From Syntrophobacterales bacterium (GTDB taxonomy: Bacteria > Desulfobacterota > Syntrophia > Syntrophales > UBA2210), in the NCBI GenBank assembly GCA_018433345.1, contig JAHDRK010000004.1:1-53057 (forward strand): 53,057 nt of DNA. The letters run 5' to 3'. Below the pieces are notes generated by a model. That model ran no database searches, had not been told where the DNA came from, and saw only the letters and a program-made list of their open reading frames with translations. This document shows, piece by piece, positions 33,591 to 42,883 of the stretch; the stretch's first letter is position 1; each line of letters opens with the position of its first letter. Both the position numbers and the translations under genes were made by a program.

Positions 33591-34949
33591 CTAGCGTTTC
33601 CTCAGCTCAGCTGGCTCAACCCAGTCCTTCGGTGAACCGTAAGGCTCCCAGAAGGCTTCGTTTTCTGAGCAGGAACCGCCAACGTACTGAATTTTTCCAT
33701 CATTGTGCCACTGGCCTATGGGCTGATAGAAGACGCCGGGATAGGTCTCCACCGTGGGGTTATGGGGATTCACACGTTTCTTCGAATGGAAGAACGAATA
33801 GACCCGTTCGGTTTCATATGCCAGTTTCCCCATGGAGTACGTAACTTCCGCAGTGTACATGGCGTCGATGAGTTTGTCGATATCGTCGACACCGCCCGCA
33901 TTCTCGATGGCATCCTTAAAGAAGTAGATATCGGCATAGGCAAGATGGACGTGAATCTGGGTAGGAATGTTGTTTTTCAGCGCCATTTCATAGAAAGGCT
34001 TCGTCTTCTCCGTCATGGGGATGTCCGTCTCCGTGAAAGAACCGGTGACGCCTAGACACTTGCCGCCCGTCATCTGCCAGAAGGCCTTGGTCTGAGACAC
34101 GCCGCCGTAAAGATCGACCGGGATGTCACGGGCAGCCGAATCGGCCCACTGTTTCACGAAGGACTCCGTGTCTGTAAACCAGGAGCTGACATAGAAAATA
34201 CGGTCCGCTTTAGATCGCGCGATCTGTTGCAGGATCGGGAGATACATCGTCCCGCGGGGCGCCACAGCCTGGCTGAACACCACCTCGTATCCAAATTGCT
34301 TCGAATACTCTTCCCAGTTTGGCAGGTTAAGCTCGGGGATACCGCGCTGCCAGGCATGAGTCCATTCCAGGTCTTCCCAGAGGAAGGCGATCTTGTTGGC
34401 ACCGGGTTTCATCTGTTCTTTCCAGGTTTTCCCCCAGAAATAACGTTGCTGGGCATAGTGGGCGGACTCGGGGTCCCAGTCGCGGAAGCAAAAGCGGTAT
34501 TTATCATACTCCTTCAACACCCGCCCCGTAAGTTCTATACCCATGGGACCGTTGAAAATCAAAATGTGCGGGTAGTCCTTGAACATGGCCGCGGAGTTCT
34601 CCTGTGCGGCAAGACATATCTCCGTCCGACCCTCAACGGAGATAAACTTGGCATTCTCCGCCTGTAGGAGATGACGGGCACCTTCAACGGTGAGTGAAGT
34701 TTGACCCTTGTTGTCCGCCGTAACGTACTTCAAGGGCCGACCGAGAACACCACCCGCTTGATTGATCTCATCCACGGCGATCCGCTGGATGTCCATACAT
34801 GGCCTGGTCCCCGGTGATAGGGTGAAACCTATGTATCCGATGACGATCGGTTCACCCTTGGGAGCCTGCGCGGGCGCTGTCGAAGCGAATGCCAACGCCA
34901 TGCATAGTACAGCCGCCGCGACGAACAAAAATCGCATACCTTTTACCAT
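33591..34949 (-). CDS. branched-chain-amino-acid-type ABC transporter binding protein (orphan)
   Basis: 452-aa periplasmic receptor of the type I Leu/Ile/Val family. A signal peptide (MVKGMRFLFVAAAVLCMALA, cleavage after APAQA) is followed by IVIGYIGFTLSPGTRPCMDI and INQAGGVLGRPLKYVTADN, the usual N-lobe pattern. AAGGAGG stands 9 bases before ATG 34949; the ATG seven codons upstream overlaps this site. No permease or ATPase is adjacent; the Liv system at 43965-47419 has its own receptor, so this one may act with it or with a distant system. Ligand unknown, probably an organic acid or aromatic compound rather than an amino acid. Confidence 0.92.
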   Translation of the reverse strand: MVKGMRFLFVAAAVLCMALAFASTAPAQAPKGEPIVIGYIGFTLSPGTRPCMDIQRIAVDEINQAGGVLGRPLKYVTADNKGQTSLTVEGARHLLQAENAKFISVEGRTEICLAAQENSAAMFKDYPHILIFNGPMGIELTGRVLKEYDKYRFCFRDWDPESAHYAQQRYFWGKTWKEQMKPGANKIAFLWEDLEWTHAWQRGIPELNLPNWEEYSKQFGYEVVFSQAVAPRGTMYLPILQQIARSKADRIFYVSSWFTDTESFVKQWADSAARDIPVDLYGGVSQTKAFWQMTGGKCLGVTGSFTETDIPMTEKTKPFYEMALKNNIPTQIHVHLAYADIYFFKDAIENAGGVDDIDKLIDAMYTAEVTYSMGKLAYETERVYSFFHSKKRVNPHNPTVETYPGVFYQPIGQWHNDGKIQYVGGSCSENEAFWEPYGSPKDWVEPAELRKR

Positions 34950-35388
34950 TTCCACGTTCCTCCTTTTCATTTTCTGTTAGCTTCCGCTCCGTAAACATAA
35001 CGAAGCGAAACATGCATATATCAGAGGAATTGCCAACCCCCCCGACATAACCCCATATATAAACAAACATTCAACGGACACACGCTGTTCGCTGAATAAT
35101 TTTTGAAAGGAATTACCATGGCCTGCTCAACTCATCGGAGTCCCGGGGAATCCCGGCAATTCCTTTTCCTTGAATCCGGAAAATTGTCCGTCGGTGCTCA
35201 ATAGGAGGAAGCATCGGTTGTTGTGACTTACACCATGATGGCATTCTAAGACAGAACCACCCGCGGCGTCAAGAGTTTTTTGCAAACCCTATTAATTACC
35301 GAAATATACCCGCCGGCATCCCCTGCCTTGCCCCGGCGGGGGTAAAATGGTAAACTTCTTCGGCAAATAAAAATAACGAGGTACCTTA
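34950..35388. other. divergent intergenic region between binding protein and sirtuin genes
   Basis: No coding frame of note. An inverted repeat CCCGCCGG (35309-35316)/CCGGCGGG (35333-35340) lies about 50 bases before the sirtuin start, and could form a hairpin in its leader. No confident promoter was found. Confidence 0.45.
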
Positions 35389-36177
35389 ATGCAAACTGAT
35401 AATGACCTGCAGGCCAAAATCGATGCCGTCGCCGACGAAATTCTCCGGTCGGAGCGTGTCGTAGTGTTCACCGGCGCCGGTGTCAGCACGGAATCAGGCA
35501 TCCCGGATTTCAGGAGCCCCGGAGGAATCTGGACTCGCTTCGATCCCGACGACTTTACCATCCAAAAATTTCTGTCCAGTGAATCGTCGCGGCGTAAACA
35601 GTGGCAGGTGCTGCGCGAAGGTGGTCTTTTCGGAACCGTTGAACCAAATCCTGCCCATTATGCGATAGCGAAACTGGAATCACTTGGAAAGCTGGATTGC
35701 GTCATAACCCAAAATATAGACAATCTCCACCAAAGGGCGGGTAACAGCCCTGACCGTGTTTTCGAACTTCACGGCAACATGCAGTGGGTGGTGTGCCTGA
35801 ACTGCGGAAAGCGTTATGAAACAGGCGAAATCATGGAGCTACTGAAAAAGGGTGTCGATATTCCACATTGTGAAGCATGCAAGGGAATCCTAAAACCCGA
35901 TGTTGTGTTTTTCGGAGAACCCCTTCCCTTTCAGACGCTCAACGCGGCCATCGAGCATTCAAAACAATGCGATCTTTTTATCTCCATTGGATCCTCGCTG
36001 GTGGTGACACCGGCGGCCTACATGCCGGCTTATGCCCTGGAGGGAGGAGCAAAATTGGCCATTATAAACATCGGCGATACCCCTTTTGATTCTCGAGCCC
36101 ACATCCGTATCGAGGGGAAGGCCGGAGAAATTATGCCGCCTATAACTGAAAGGGTTTCACGACGCCTGTGTGCCTGA
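35389..36177 (+). CDS. cobB: NAD-dependent protein deacylase, sirtuin family
   Basis: 262-aa Sir2 enzyme that removes acyl groups from lysine using NAD. Motifs: GAGVSTESGIPDFR (29-42), TQNIDNLHQRAG, the catalytic His in FELHGNMQ, and two zinc CxxC pairs (CLNC and CEAC). ACGAGG lies 7 bases before the ATG. It overlaps the following NRDE-family gene by 10 bases. Acyl preference cannot be deduced: the Tyr/Arg pair marking class III desuccinylases was not seen in the usual place after the first motif, where it has TRFDPDDF. Confidence 0.95.
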   Translation: MQTDNDLQAKIDAVADEILRSERVVVFTGAGVSTESGIPDFRSPGGIWTRFDPDDFTIQKFLSSESSRRKQWQVLREGGLFGTVEPNPAHYAIAKLESLGKLDCVITQNIDNLHQRAGNSPDRVFELHGNMQWVVCLNCGKRYETGEIMELLKKGVDIPHCEACKGILKPDVVFFGEPLPFQTLNAAIEHSKQCDLFISIGSSLVVTPAAYMPAYALEGGAKLAIINIGDTPFDSRAHIRIEGKAGEIMPPITERVSRRLCA

Positions 36178-36968
36178 TTCTGTTCGCCTTTCACAGTCAT
36201 CCTGAATATCCGCTGGTAGTCGCAGCCAATCGCGACGAATTTTATGACCGTCCCACGGCAGAGGCATCCTTCTGGAACGATCATCCCGGGGTACTGGCTG
36301 GAAGAGACCTTAAGGAAGGTGGAACCTGGATGGGAATAAACCGCGACGGTCGTTTCGCGGCAGTCACCAATTACCGCGACTCACGCTTCGCCAGGGTCAA
36401 CGCGCAATCCAGGGGCACGCTGGTAAGCTCCTATTTGTCAGGGGGCACCGACGCCGAGGCATACCTCGGCGAGCTTGGTGAAACGGCGGCGGAATACAGG
36501 GGTTTCTCTCTTATTATCGGCGATCACTCGACCCTTTTCTGCTATTCCAATGCGACCGGGCAAAAAATTCTGGTCGAGCCTGGGTTTCACGGCCTAAGCA
36601 ATCATCTGCTGGACTCCCCCTGGCCCAAAGTAGAAAAAGGGAAAAGGCTGCTACAGCGGGTTTTGAATCATGACCGCACACCGGCGCCCGAGGACATCCT
36701 TGACCTCCTAGCCGACAAAGAAAGGCCTCCCGACAACCTCCTTCCCGATACGGGGGTGGGTCTTGAGTGGGAACGAATACTGTCACCGATTTTCATAACA
36801 AGCCCCGTTTACGGCACCTGTTCATCGACAGCGCTGTTACTCCACAAAACAGGAAAAGTTGCCTTTGTCGAACGAGATTACAGGCCTGGACCGACGGAAG
36901 GCCGCGAGGTGCGTTTCGAGTTCACCATCGAACATCCCGGTTTTCGAAAGGAGAGCTTTGATGAGTAA
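36168..36968 (+). CDS. NRDE/TANGO2-family protein
   Basis: 266-aa protein beginning with the family's diagnostic MCLILFAF and VAANRDEFYDRP, so that Cys2 is preserved as in Ntn-like enzymes. Further conserved parts are GGTWMGINRDGRFAAVTNYR and GLSNHLLDSPWPKV. The family (TANGO2 in eukaryotes) is linked to haem or lipid/CoA metabolism but has no settled reaction. It overlaps the sirtuin by 10 and the Nudix gene by 8 bases, so the three are one translation-coupled unit. Confidence 0.93.
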   Translation: MCLILFAFHSHPEYPLVVAANRDEFYDRPTAEASFWNDHPGVLAGRDLKEGGTWMGINRDGRFAAVTNYRDSRFARVNAQSRGTLVSSYLSGGTDAEAYLGELGETAAEYRGFSLIIGDHSTLFCYSNATGQKILVEPGFHGLSNHLLDSPWPKVEKGKRLLQRVLNHDRTPAPEDILDLLADKERPPDNLLPDTGVGLEWERILSPIFITSPVYGTCSSTALLLHKTGKVAFVERDYRPGPTEGREVRFEFTIEHPGFRKESFDE

Positions 36969-37404
36969 AAGGGAATATCCGGCAGCCCCCCGGGTGGGCG
37001 TAGGCGCGCTTGTAATCAAGGACGAGACCGTTCTGCTCGTGAAGCGGGGAACACCGCCGGGCGCCGGGTTGTGGGCTTTGCCGGGCGGCATGGTCAAGCT
37101 CGGCGAAACACTCCGGGAAGCTGCTGAGCGGGAAACCCTTGAAGAGACGGGCATAACCACAGAGGCAGGCGAACCCGCCTATGTTTTCGACGTTATCGAA
37201 AAAGACGCCGACGGCCGCATTTTATACCATTACGTTATCGTAGATCTTTGGTGCCGATATGAAAACGGTGAACCCCGCGGCGGCGATGATGCATCCGACG
37301 CCCGGTGGGTAGGAAAAGACGAACTCGCACGCCTGCGAACATCAAGGGCAACAAGCAAATTTCTCGAGCTGATCGGGTTCAAGGAAGTTGCTGAAGGAAT
37401 ATAG
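36961..37404 (+). CDS. Nudix hydrolase
   Basis: 147-aa pyrophosphohydrolase. The Nudix box runs from Gly43 to Ile65 (E49, REtlEEtG at 57-64), complete for metal binding. AAAGGAGAG precedes ATG 36961, which overlaps the NRDE gene stop (ATGAGTAA). Similarity to ADP-ribose/NADH-type Nudix enzymes is suggested by RVGVGALVIKDETVLLVKRG. Coupled to a sirtuin, it might remove O-acyl-ADP-ribose or ADP-ribose, but that is inference. Confidence 0.93.
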   Translation: MSKREYPAAPRVGVGALVIKDETVLLVKRGTPPGAGLWALPGGMVKLGETLREAAERETLEETGITTEAGEPAYVFDVIEKDADGRILYHYVIVDLWCRYENGEPRGGDDASDARWVGKDELARLRTSRATSKFLELIGFKEVAEGI

Positions 37405-37520
37405 CCGGCCTGCATCCATTGCCCGAGGAGAAGCATTCTCTTGCATCCCCAATCCCCCATATTGCCTAACGGTGACGCCCCTTGCCCATGGAGTCCCTTC
37501 TCGCCCGTATCCCTCTCATT

Positions 37521-37952
37521 TTACAGGGCATACACCTTGCTCCCCGGCAGAACCGTGACGCCGGCATCTTGAAGGGCTTCGATCGCCTCGTCGGTTCGGT
37601 CGAAGCGGAAAATGATAATGGCGTTTTCCCCGCTTCTCTCCACGAAGGCATAGGTGTATTCCACGTTGACACCCTTTTTAGAGAGCGCTTTCATGATGCC
37701 GTAAAATCCGCCGGGTCTGTCGGGAACTTCCACGGCAACCACAGGGGTCCTGCCGACCCTGAAGCCCTGTTCCTGAAGGGCGGTTTCGGCGCCGTCGGTG
37801 TCGTCAACTATAAGCCTCAGGATACCGAAATCGCTTGTATCGGCAAGGGACAGCGCCCTGATGTTGATTCCCGCTTCAGCGAGCACTCTAGTGACATCTT
37901 CCAGTCCGCCGGGCTTGTTCTCGAGAAATACAGATATCTGATCAACTTTCAT
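37521..37952 (-). CDS. tandem ACT-domain protein
   Basis: 143-aa protein composed of two ACT domains (about residues 4-66 and 73-140): QISVFLENKPGGLEDVTRVL and VVAVEVPDRPGGFYGIMKAL begin the two repeats. ACT domains bind amino acids or similar small ligands. It lies 18 bases downstream of the phenylacetate-CoA ligase gene, a pairing very common in anaerobes, and may regulate that enzyme or its pathway. Confidence 0.93.
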   Translation of the reverse strand: MKVDQISVFLENKPGGLEDVTRVLAEAGINIRALSLADTSDFGILRLIVDDTDGAETALQEQGFRVGRTPVVAVEVPDRPGGFYGIMKALSKKGVNVEYTYAFVERSGENAIIIFRFDRTDEAIEALQDAGVTVLPGSKVYAL

Positions 37953-37970
37953 GCCTGCACCCCTTTCCTG

Positions 37971-39272
37971 TCATATCTTCCGCTTGTCTATGACCCTGAT
38001 CGCCTTCCCTTCGAAACGCTTCAGGCTCTTGGGCTCAACAAGCTTTATCGAGGCCGTCACACCCAGGTAGTCCTTCACGTCCTTGGCTATACGACGTTCT
38101 ATCTTCTGGAGCTCTTTCACTTCGTCGGAGAAGATATGCTCCCCCACTTCCACGCGAATCTCGAGAGTATCCAGTGTCCCTTCCCTATCAACGATCAGCT
38201 CGTAGTGAGGCTCGAGACCTTCGATGCCCAAGAGAACACCCTCGATCTGGGAAGGAAATACATTTACTCCGCGGATAATGAGCATATCGTCACTCCTGCC
38301 GGAAATACGAGCCATTCTGGTCAATGTCCTTCCGCATCGGCACGCCTCTTTCATCAACCTGGAAAGATCTTTCGTTCTGTACCTTATAAGGGGAAAAGCC
38401 TCCTTCGTAAGTGTCGTAAAGACAAGTTCCCCCACTTCTCCGTTTTTCACGGGTTCTCCCGTTACGGGATCGATCGCCTCCACGATAAAGTGGTCTTCAT
38501 AAACATGGAGTCCGTTCCTCCCTTCGCTGCACTCCATGGAAACACCGGGCCCCATGACTTCAGACAAACCATAGATGTCAAGGGCGCTGATGCCCAGGCG
38601 TTCCTCGATTTCCTGGCGCATCCGGTCACTCCAGGGCTCCGCGCCAAGAACACCCACCCTCAGCCTGAGGGCCTTCATATCAACGCCCATTTCTTCTCCT
38701 TGCTCGGCCAGATACAGGGCATAGGAGGGCGTGCAGCAGATGGCCGTTGGACCGAAATCCTGAAGAATCATGATCTGTCGCTTCGTGCTCCCCCCGGACA
38801 TGGGAATAACGCTCGCCCCCAGTTTCTCTGCTCCGTAGTGTGCGCCCAGACCGCCCGTAAACAGACCGTAGCCGTAGGCATTGTGGATGATATCGTTTTT
38901 GGTCAGGCCGGCGGCGACAAAAGACCGGGCGATCAACGTCGACCATGTTTCAATGTCCCGTTTCGTGTACCCTACGACTGTAGCCTTTCCTGTCGTTCCC
39001 GAAGACGCGTGCATACGAACGACGTTGCTCATGGGAACGGCAAAAAGACCAAAGGGATAATTATCCTTGAGATCCTGCTTGTTGGTAAAGGGCAATTTCC
39101 GAATATCGTCAAGGCTTTGAATATCATCGGGCTTTACTCCCGCCTCATCGAAAGCCTTCCTATAAAAACCCACTGTGTGATATACTCTCTCCACTACTTG
39201 CTGAAGCCTTTTGAGCTGGAGAGCCTCGAGCGCTTCCCTCGGCAGGGTTTCAAACTCTTCATCGTAAATCAT
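37971..39272 (-). CDS. paaK: phenylacetate-CoA ligase
   Basis: 433-aa AMP-forming ligase of the PaaK family that activates phenylacetate or related aryl acids. Evidence: [16 protein letters not shown] (phosphate loop), [44 protein letters not shown] and [11 protein letters not shown] near the C-terminus, where GKA carries the catalytic lysine. AAGGAGA precedes the ATG. Followed by the ACT protein gene. Without 2-oxoacid oxidoreductase genes next to it the precise aryl acid is uncertain. Confidence 0.94.
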   Translation of the reverse strand: MIYDEEFETLPREALEALQLKRLQQVVERVYHTVGFYRKAFDEAGVKPDDIQSLDDIRKLPFTNKQDLKDNYPFGLFAVPMSNVVRMHASSGTTGKATVVGYTKRDIETWSTLIARSFVAAGLTKNDIIHNAYGYGLFTGGLGAHYGAEKLGASVIPMSGGSTKRQIMILQDFGPTAICCTPSYALYLAEQGEEMGVDMKALRLRVGVLGAEPWSDRMRQEIEERLGISALDIYGLSEVMGPGVSMECSEGRNGLHVYEDHFIVEAIDPVTGEPVKNGEVGELVFTTLTKEAFPLIRYRTKDLSRLMKEACRCGRTLTRMARISGRSDDMLIIRGVNVFPSQIEGVLLGIEGLEPHYELIVDREGTLDTLEIRVEVGEHIFSDEVKELQKIERRIAKDVKDYLGVTASIKLVEPKSLKRFEGKAIRVIDKRKI

Positions 39273-39367
39273 GAACGGGTCTCCTTTTCATTGCAGTAAT
39301 TGGATCTCGTAGTTGGATCCCAATGAATCGAGCATTCATGGCGCGCCCGTTCACTGGGAAAAGGTTG

Positions 39368-39395
39368 TTTATCGTTTAACGATGTTTGCTATCAA
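39368..39395 (-). promoter_or_regulatory. candidate promoter with overlapping palindrome upstream of paaK
   Basis: On the minus strand TTGATA (39395-39390), 16-base spacer, GATAAA (39373-39368). The near-perfect palindrome ATCGTT-T-AACGAT (39371-39383) covers the -10 edge and the spacer, where a repressor would block polymerase. It also lies upstream of the divergent deacetylase gene. Confidence 0.5.
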
Positions 39396-39554
39396 AAGAA
39401 ACGAAAAAAAACAAGCATTAAGGATACCTTGAAACCGACTCTTCGGCATGATGTACCAGGGCTCGGGCGCTCGATTTTTTATAGAACATCTTTTTTTACG
39501 GTTTTTTTATTTTATGATAAACTATTCCAAATTTTTGAAGAGGGAATGGAGGCC

Positions 39555-40298
39555 ATGAAAGTATACTACTCTCAAGAATTCGCTCACTCTTATTCCAGCG
39601 ATCCAGCAGCCGCCCCGGGACGCATGGAGTCCGTGCTCGCGGCCATAGAGGGACGGGTCGACTTTGCCGATGTAGTTCCCGCGTCCATGGAAGATATAAG
39701 GGCCTGCCACACGGAACGCCACGTACAAAGGGTCAAGAGCATGGGCATTTATGACATAGCGGCCCTTGCGGCCGGAGGAGCCATCCAGGCTGCGACGACA
39801 GGCTTGAAAGAACCCGCCTTCGCCCTGGTGAGACCGCCCGGCCACCACGCGTCGGCGGACAGTGCCTGGGGATTTTGCTACTTCAACAACATGGCGATCG
39901 CCCTGATGAGACTCAGGAAAGAGGGGCTGATCCGCAGGGCCTTCATTCTTGATTTCGATCTCCATTACGGGGACGGTACAGTAAATATTCTCGGGCAGTC
40001 CGATTTCGTGAACATACTCAATCCCTCCGACGGCGACGCCGGCCGGTACCTACTCGCGGTTGAAAAGAGCATGCCCGACGACGCGGACATCATCGGCGTT
40101 TCCGCCGGCTTCGACAACCACCTTGAAGACTGGGGCGGTCTCCTTTCCACGGACGATTACCGCAAACTGGGACGAATGACGCGAAACGCCGCCGAAAAAT
40201 CGGGAGGCGGCTGCTTCGCCGTTCTCGAGGGAGGCTACAACCACCAGGTCCTGGGACAAAACGTCGCCGCCTTCCTGGAAGGGATGGAGGGGAAATAA
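39555..40298 (+). CDS. compact histone-deacetylase-fold amidohydrolase
   Basis: 247-aa arginase/deacetylase-fold zinc enzyme. Catalytic set is complete: RPPGHHA (His97, His98), zinc ligands Asp135 and His137 in DFDLHYGDGT, Asp187 in SAGFDNH, and Tyr228 in EGGYN. The stretch between HYGDGT and SAGFD is only about 40 residues, much shorter than in HDAC/acetoin-utilisation proteins (typically over 300 aa), so a loop region forming the substrate channel is trimmed. Start at 39555 or, three codons earlier, 39546; GGAGG is close to the former. Substrate may be acyl-lysine or an acylated polyamine. Confidence 0.88.
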   Translation: MKVYYSQEFAHSYSSDPAAAPGRMESVLAAIEGRVDFADVVPASMEDIRACHTERHVQRVKSMGIYDIAALAAGGAIQAATTGLKEPAFALVRPPGHHASADSAWGFCYFNNMAIALMRLRKEGLIRRAFILDFDLHYGDGTVNILGQSDFVNILNPSDGDAGRYLLAVEKSMPDDADIIGVSAGFDNHLEDWGGLLSTDDYRKLGRMTRNAAEKSGGGCFAVLEGGYNHQVLGQNVAAFLEGMEGK

Positions 40299-40324
40299 CG
40301 ATTTGCCGCTTCCGGCGATCTTTC

Positions 40325-40362
40325 AAGAAGAGACCCGCCATATGGCGGGTCTCTTCTTTTTT
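40325..40362 (+). terminator. strong intrinsic terminator after the deacetylase gene
   Basis: AAGAAGAGACCCGCC (40325-40339) and GGCGGGTCTCTTCTT (40344-40358) form a perfect 15-bp stem with a 4-base loop, followed by a T-run. Confidence 0.92.
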
Positions 40363-40432
40363 CTAAAATTGACTTAGAGTTGATCACACAACCATTAAAT
40401 CAGTTTCAGCCCCTTTTGTAGGTTCTCTATGC

Positions 40433-41926
40433 TTATTTTATTGGATCACCCCACCCGTCGAATCCGGCGCATCGGTCCTCACACTTCGGCGGGAGCACGG
40501 CGTAGGCAGGTACGTCCCAGGCGGGTCCGGCATAACAGCAAGTATCAAACCAGCAATATGGTTCAATGTTCATGGATACTTTCTGTTCCTCCGGGGGCAC
40601 AAATTCCGAAACCCTGAAACCCTGTATCGCCATATGGTCACAAGCCCTCATCTTCACGATCCTTCCGCTGACAAACTGGTATACGTCACCCTCCCAGGTT
40701 TCGATGATCTTTTCCACGTCCATGGTGCCAGCGCGCTCCACCACATTCAAATACCAGTAAAAACCTTGCGTCCACAATCCAATAGTCGCTCCGTTATGTT
40801 TGAACAGAGGCGTATTGTAAGGCGCCGTGGTCCAAGTTTTCCAATTATTGTGCCACGCATCGTGATGTTTAATCATTTTGTCATTTTTAAACGCAGGACC
40901 AGATATATCATGATGGTTTATGTTGAAAAGATTCCGCGTACCTTCCACTCCGATATCACTGAGGGAATTCGGCTCATCAACAAAGAGGTTTGCAACGGGA
41001 ACATTCACCCTCATCGCTCTAAGCTGTTTCAAAAGATTTCCCGCATCGGGAAGCCAGTCGCCGGTCCAGATAGCGTCGGCACCGGAAGCTATAACTTTGG
41101 TTATGTAAGGTGCGAAATCCGTTGCGAATAGGGGGTGGTAATCTTCGCCCACGATCCGGCCTTCGGGATAGTATTCCTCCATTCCTTTTTTGAATCCTTC
41201 CCCCATACCGTGCCCGAAGGAATAATCCTGACATATAATATAGAATTTTTTCTCTTTCTGCCGCACCTTACCGAAATAATGGGCCATGCCGCGACCAATC
41301 GCCTCAGTAGTGTCGGCAACCATGAAAGAATAACGAGAAAAGTTTTCCCCGTGCTGCAACTCTTCATCGAGGGCTCCGACGTTCACCGATATAATGCCGT
41401 GCCTTGCGGCGGCGGCATTGATAATCTTCTGAATGTTGCTACCACTGGTTCCGATCGCCGCGTCGATCTTTTCCTGAAGAATCATCTTCTCCATTATTGT
41501 CCTAGCCTGGTCGGGGCGGGACATGGTATCAGCCTTGAAAAGGGCGATTTTTTTCTTTTTGCCGTCCACGGTGATTCCGCCTCTCTGGTTTATATCGTAA
41601 GCGACAAAGGTCATGCAGGCCCAGGCCAAGTCTCCGTTCAATGCTCCAGGTCCGGAATGGGGCCAGGCCACGGCAATCTTTATTACATCACCTTTGGGAT
41701 TCTCCCATTTCGATGGATCCCATCCAGTCATGTCACCCATCTTGTCGGCGTCAAAGAACGAGTTCGGCGTTCCGAATTTTTCCAGGTCGATTTCCGACAC
41801 GTACTGTTTCAGTTCCTCCTTTGGCAGGGCTCCATAACCACCGGCCGACGCAGAACCGCAAACGAGAAACAAAAACAGCGATACCATCATCCCCACCATC
41901 AAAAAACCTTTACTTATAGGGCTCAT
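40433..41926 (-). CDS. ABC transporter substrate-binding protein of the Liv/urea type
   Basis: 497-aa periplasmic receptor. Signal peptide of about 28 residues (MSPISKGFLMVGMMVSLFLF, then CGSASA), a linker, then the Leu/Ile/Val-type fold: IKIAVAWPHSGPGALNGDLA, AYDINQRGGI and AAIGTSGSNIQKIINAAAA. It is the last gene of the liv-CoA-transferase operon and should serve the LivHMGF complex. GGAGG lies 6 bases before the ATG. It is longer than typical LivK (about 370-400 aa) because of an N-terminal insertion between signal and lobe (residues 30-80). Ligand probably an organic acid, judging by the CoA-transferase genes. Confidence 0.92.
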   Translation of the reverse strand: MSPISKGFLMVGMMVSLFLFLVCGSASAGGYGALPKEELKQYVSEIDLEKFGTPNSFFDADKMGDMTGWDPSKWENPKGDVIKIAVAWPHSGPGALNGDLAWACMTFVAYDINQRGGITVDGKKKKIALFKADTMSRPDQARTIMEKMILQEKIDAAIGTSGSNIQKIINAAAARHGIISVNVGALDEELQHGENFSRYSFMVADTTEAIGRGMAHYFGKVRQKEKKFYIICQDYSFGHGMGEGFKKGMEEYYPEGRIVGEDYHPLFATDFAPYITKVIASGADAIWTGDWLPDAGNLLKQLRAMRVNVPVANLFVDEPNSLSDIGVEGTRNLFNINHHDISGPAFKNDKMIKHHDAWHNNWKTWTTAPYNTPLFKHNGATIGLWTQGFYWYLNVVERAGTMDVEKIIETWEGDVYQFVSGRIVKMRACDHMAIQGFRVSEFVPPEEQKVSMNIEPYCWFDTCCYAGPAWDVPAYAVLPPKCEDRCAGFDGWGDPIK

Positions 41927-42037
41927 ACTTTTCCTCCTTCTTCGTTTCCTAAATGCATTATGTTGATTCTTGTTTATGTTGCCTAGAATCCGGTCAGGAC
42001 CCCCCTTTCACACCGGTTTTTATTTTCTGGAACCTTA

Positions 42038-42883
42038 TCACGTTCCTGTAGAAGCGTTCTTCTTTTTCAGACGTATTTCCATATTTTTCAACACATTCCC
42101 TATTGTCAGTTCTGTTGCCGTTTCTCTTCCTAGGGTCATGATGGGAGCAAACTCTCTCATGAAATCGATTTCCTCATCCGTGGGGCGCTCGGTTACGGTT
42201 AGATCGGACGCCACTTTTAAATCCCACGGAACTTCCTTCTTGATATCTTCCGGGGTCACGCCAGGGTGAACTTGAGCAAGATACATTTCTTTCGTCTCAT
42301 CGTCGAACCTGAAGACACCCTTTGTAGTAAGAAGCATTGATGGTCCGGTCCCAGGAGGGAAGAGACCGCTCTTCTCCCTGCTTTCCCCGCCCTCCAGATA
42401 CCCCGGCGAGGTTAGATAATCCAATTTTTCAACAAACTCTCCACCACGCATGGTGAGCACTGTCCGTTTCGCATAGGAAATGAAATCTGCAGCACCGCCC
42501 GAACCGGGAAGCCTCAAGGTGGGCTTGAAATAATCTCCTGCACAGGTTGTATTCAGATTGCCATAACGATCCACCTGTCCCACACCCAAGAAACATATAT
42601 CTATGAAGCCCCGGTATGTCATTGTAAAGGCTGAAAAGAGATCCGTGGCGTAGGAAAAACCCCGACAGCAATGGGCGTCGGCGATATGATTCAGAGGCAC
42701 CAGTGGCTCAAAATCAATGATACCCGATTCCATCATCAGTGTGGCGTGGGGCGCGAAAAGCGCCTTTGCCAAGGCACCTGCAGTTGTGGGAAGACCCACA
42801 CCGAGAATTACGTTCTGGTAGTCCTTGATTTCTTTCGCACACGTAATTATAAGCAGTTCGTCCAGCGTATATGGCTTATTCAT
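42038..42883 (-). CDS. CoA-transferase subunit B (glutaconate CoA-transferase-like)
   Basis: 281-aa class I CoA-transferase subunit. It carries the catalytic glutamate context MMESGIIDFEP (Glu52), comparable in place to Glu54 of glutaconate CoA-transferase, plus VGLPTTAGALAK and GGAADFISYAKRTVLTMRG. It starts inside subunit A, overlapping by 8 bases. With subunit A it would swap CoA between an acyl-CoA donor and an imported acid, saving ATP. Acid specificity is unknown. Confidence 0.9.
   Translation of the reverse strand: MNKPYTLDELLIITCAKEIKDYQNVILGVGLPTTAGALAKALFAPHATLMMESGIIDFEPLVPLNHIADAHCCRGFSYATDLFSAFTMTYRGFIDICFLGVGQVDRYGNLNTTCAGDYFKPTLRLPGSGGAADFISYAKRTVLTMRGGEFVEKLDYLTSPGYLEGGESREKSGLFPPGTGPSMLLTTKGVFRFDDETKEMYLAQVHPGVTPEDIKKEVPWDLKVASDLTVTERPTDEEIDFMREFAPIMTLGRETATELTIGNVLKNMEIRLKKKNASTGT

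Noticed and set aside
37482..39299. Open frame of 605 codons antisense to the ACT and paaK genes
   Set aside because: The sense strand carries two well-conserved families; the antisense frame has no recognisable domain and is a by-product of codon bias.
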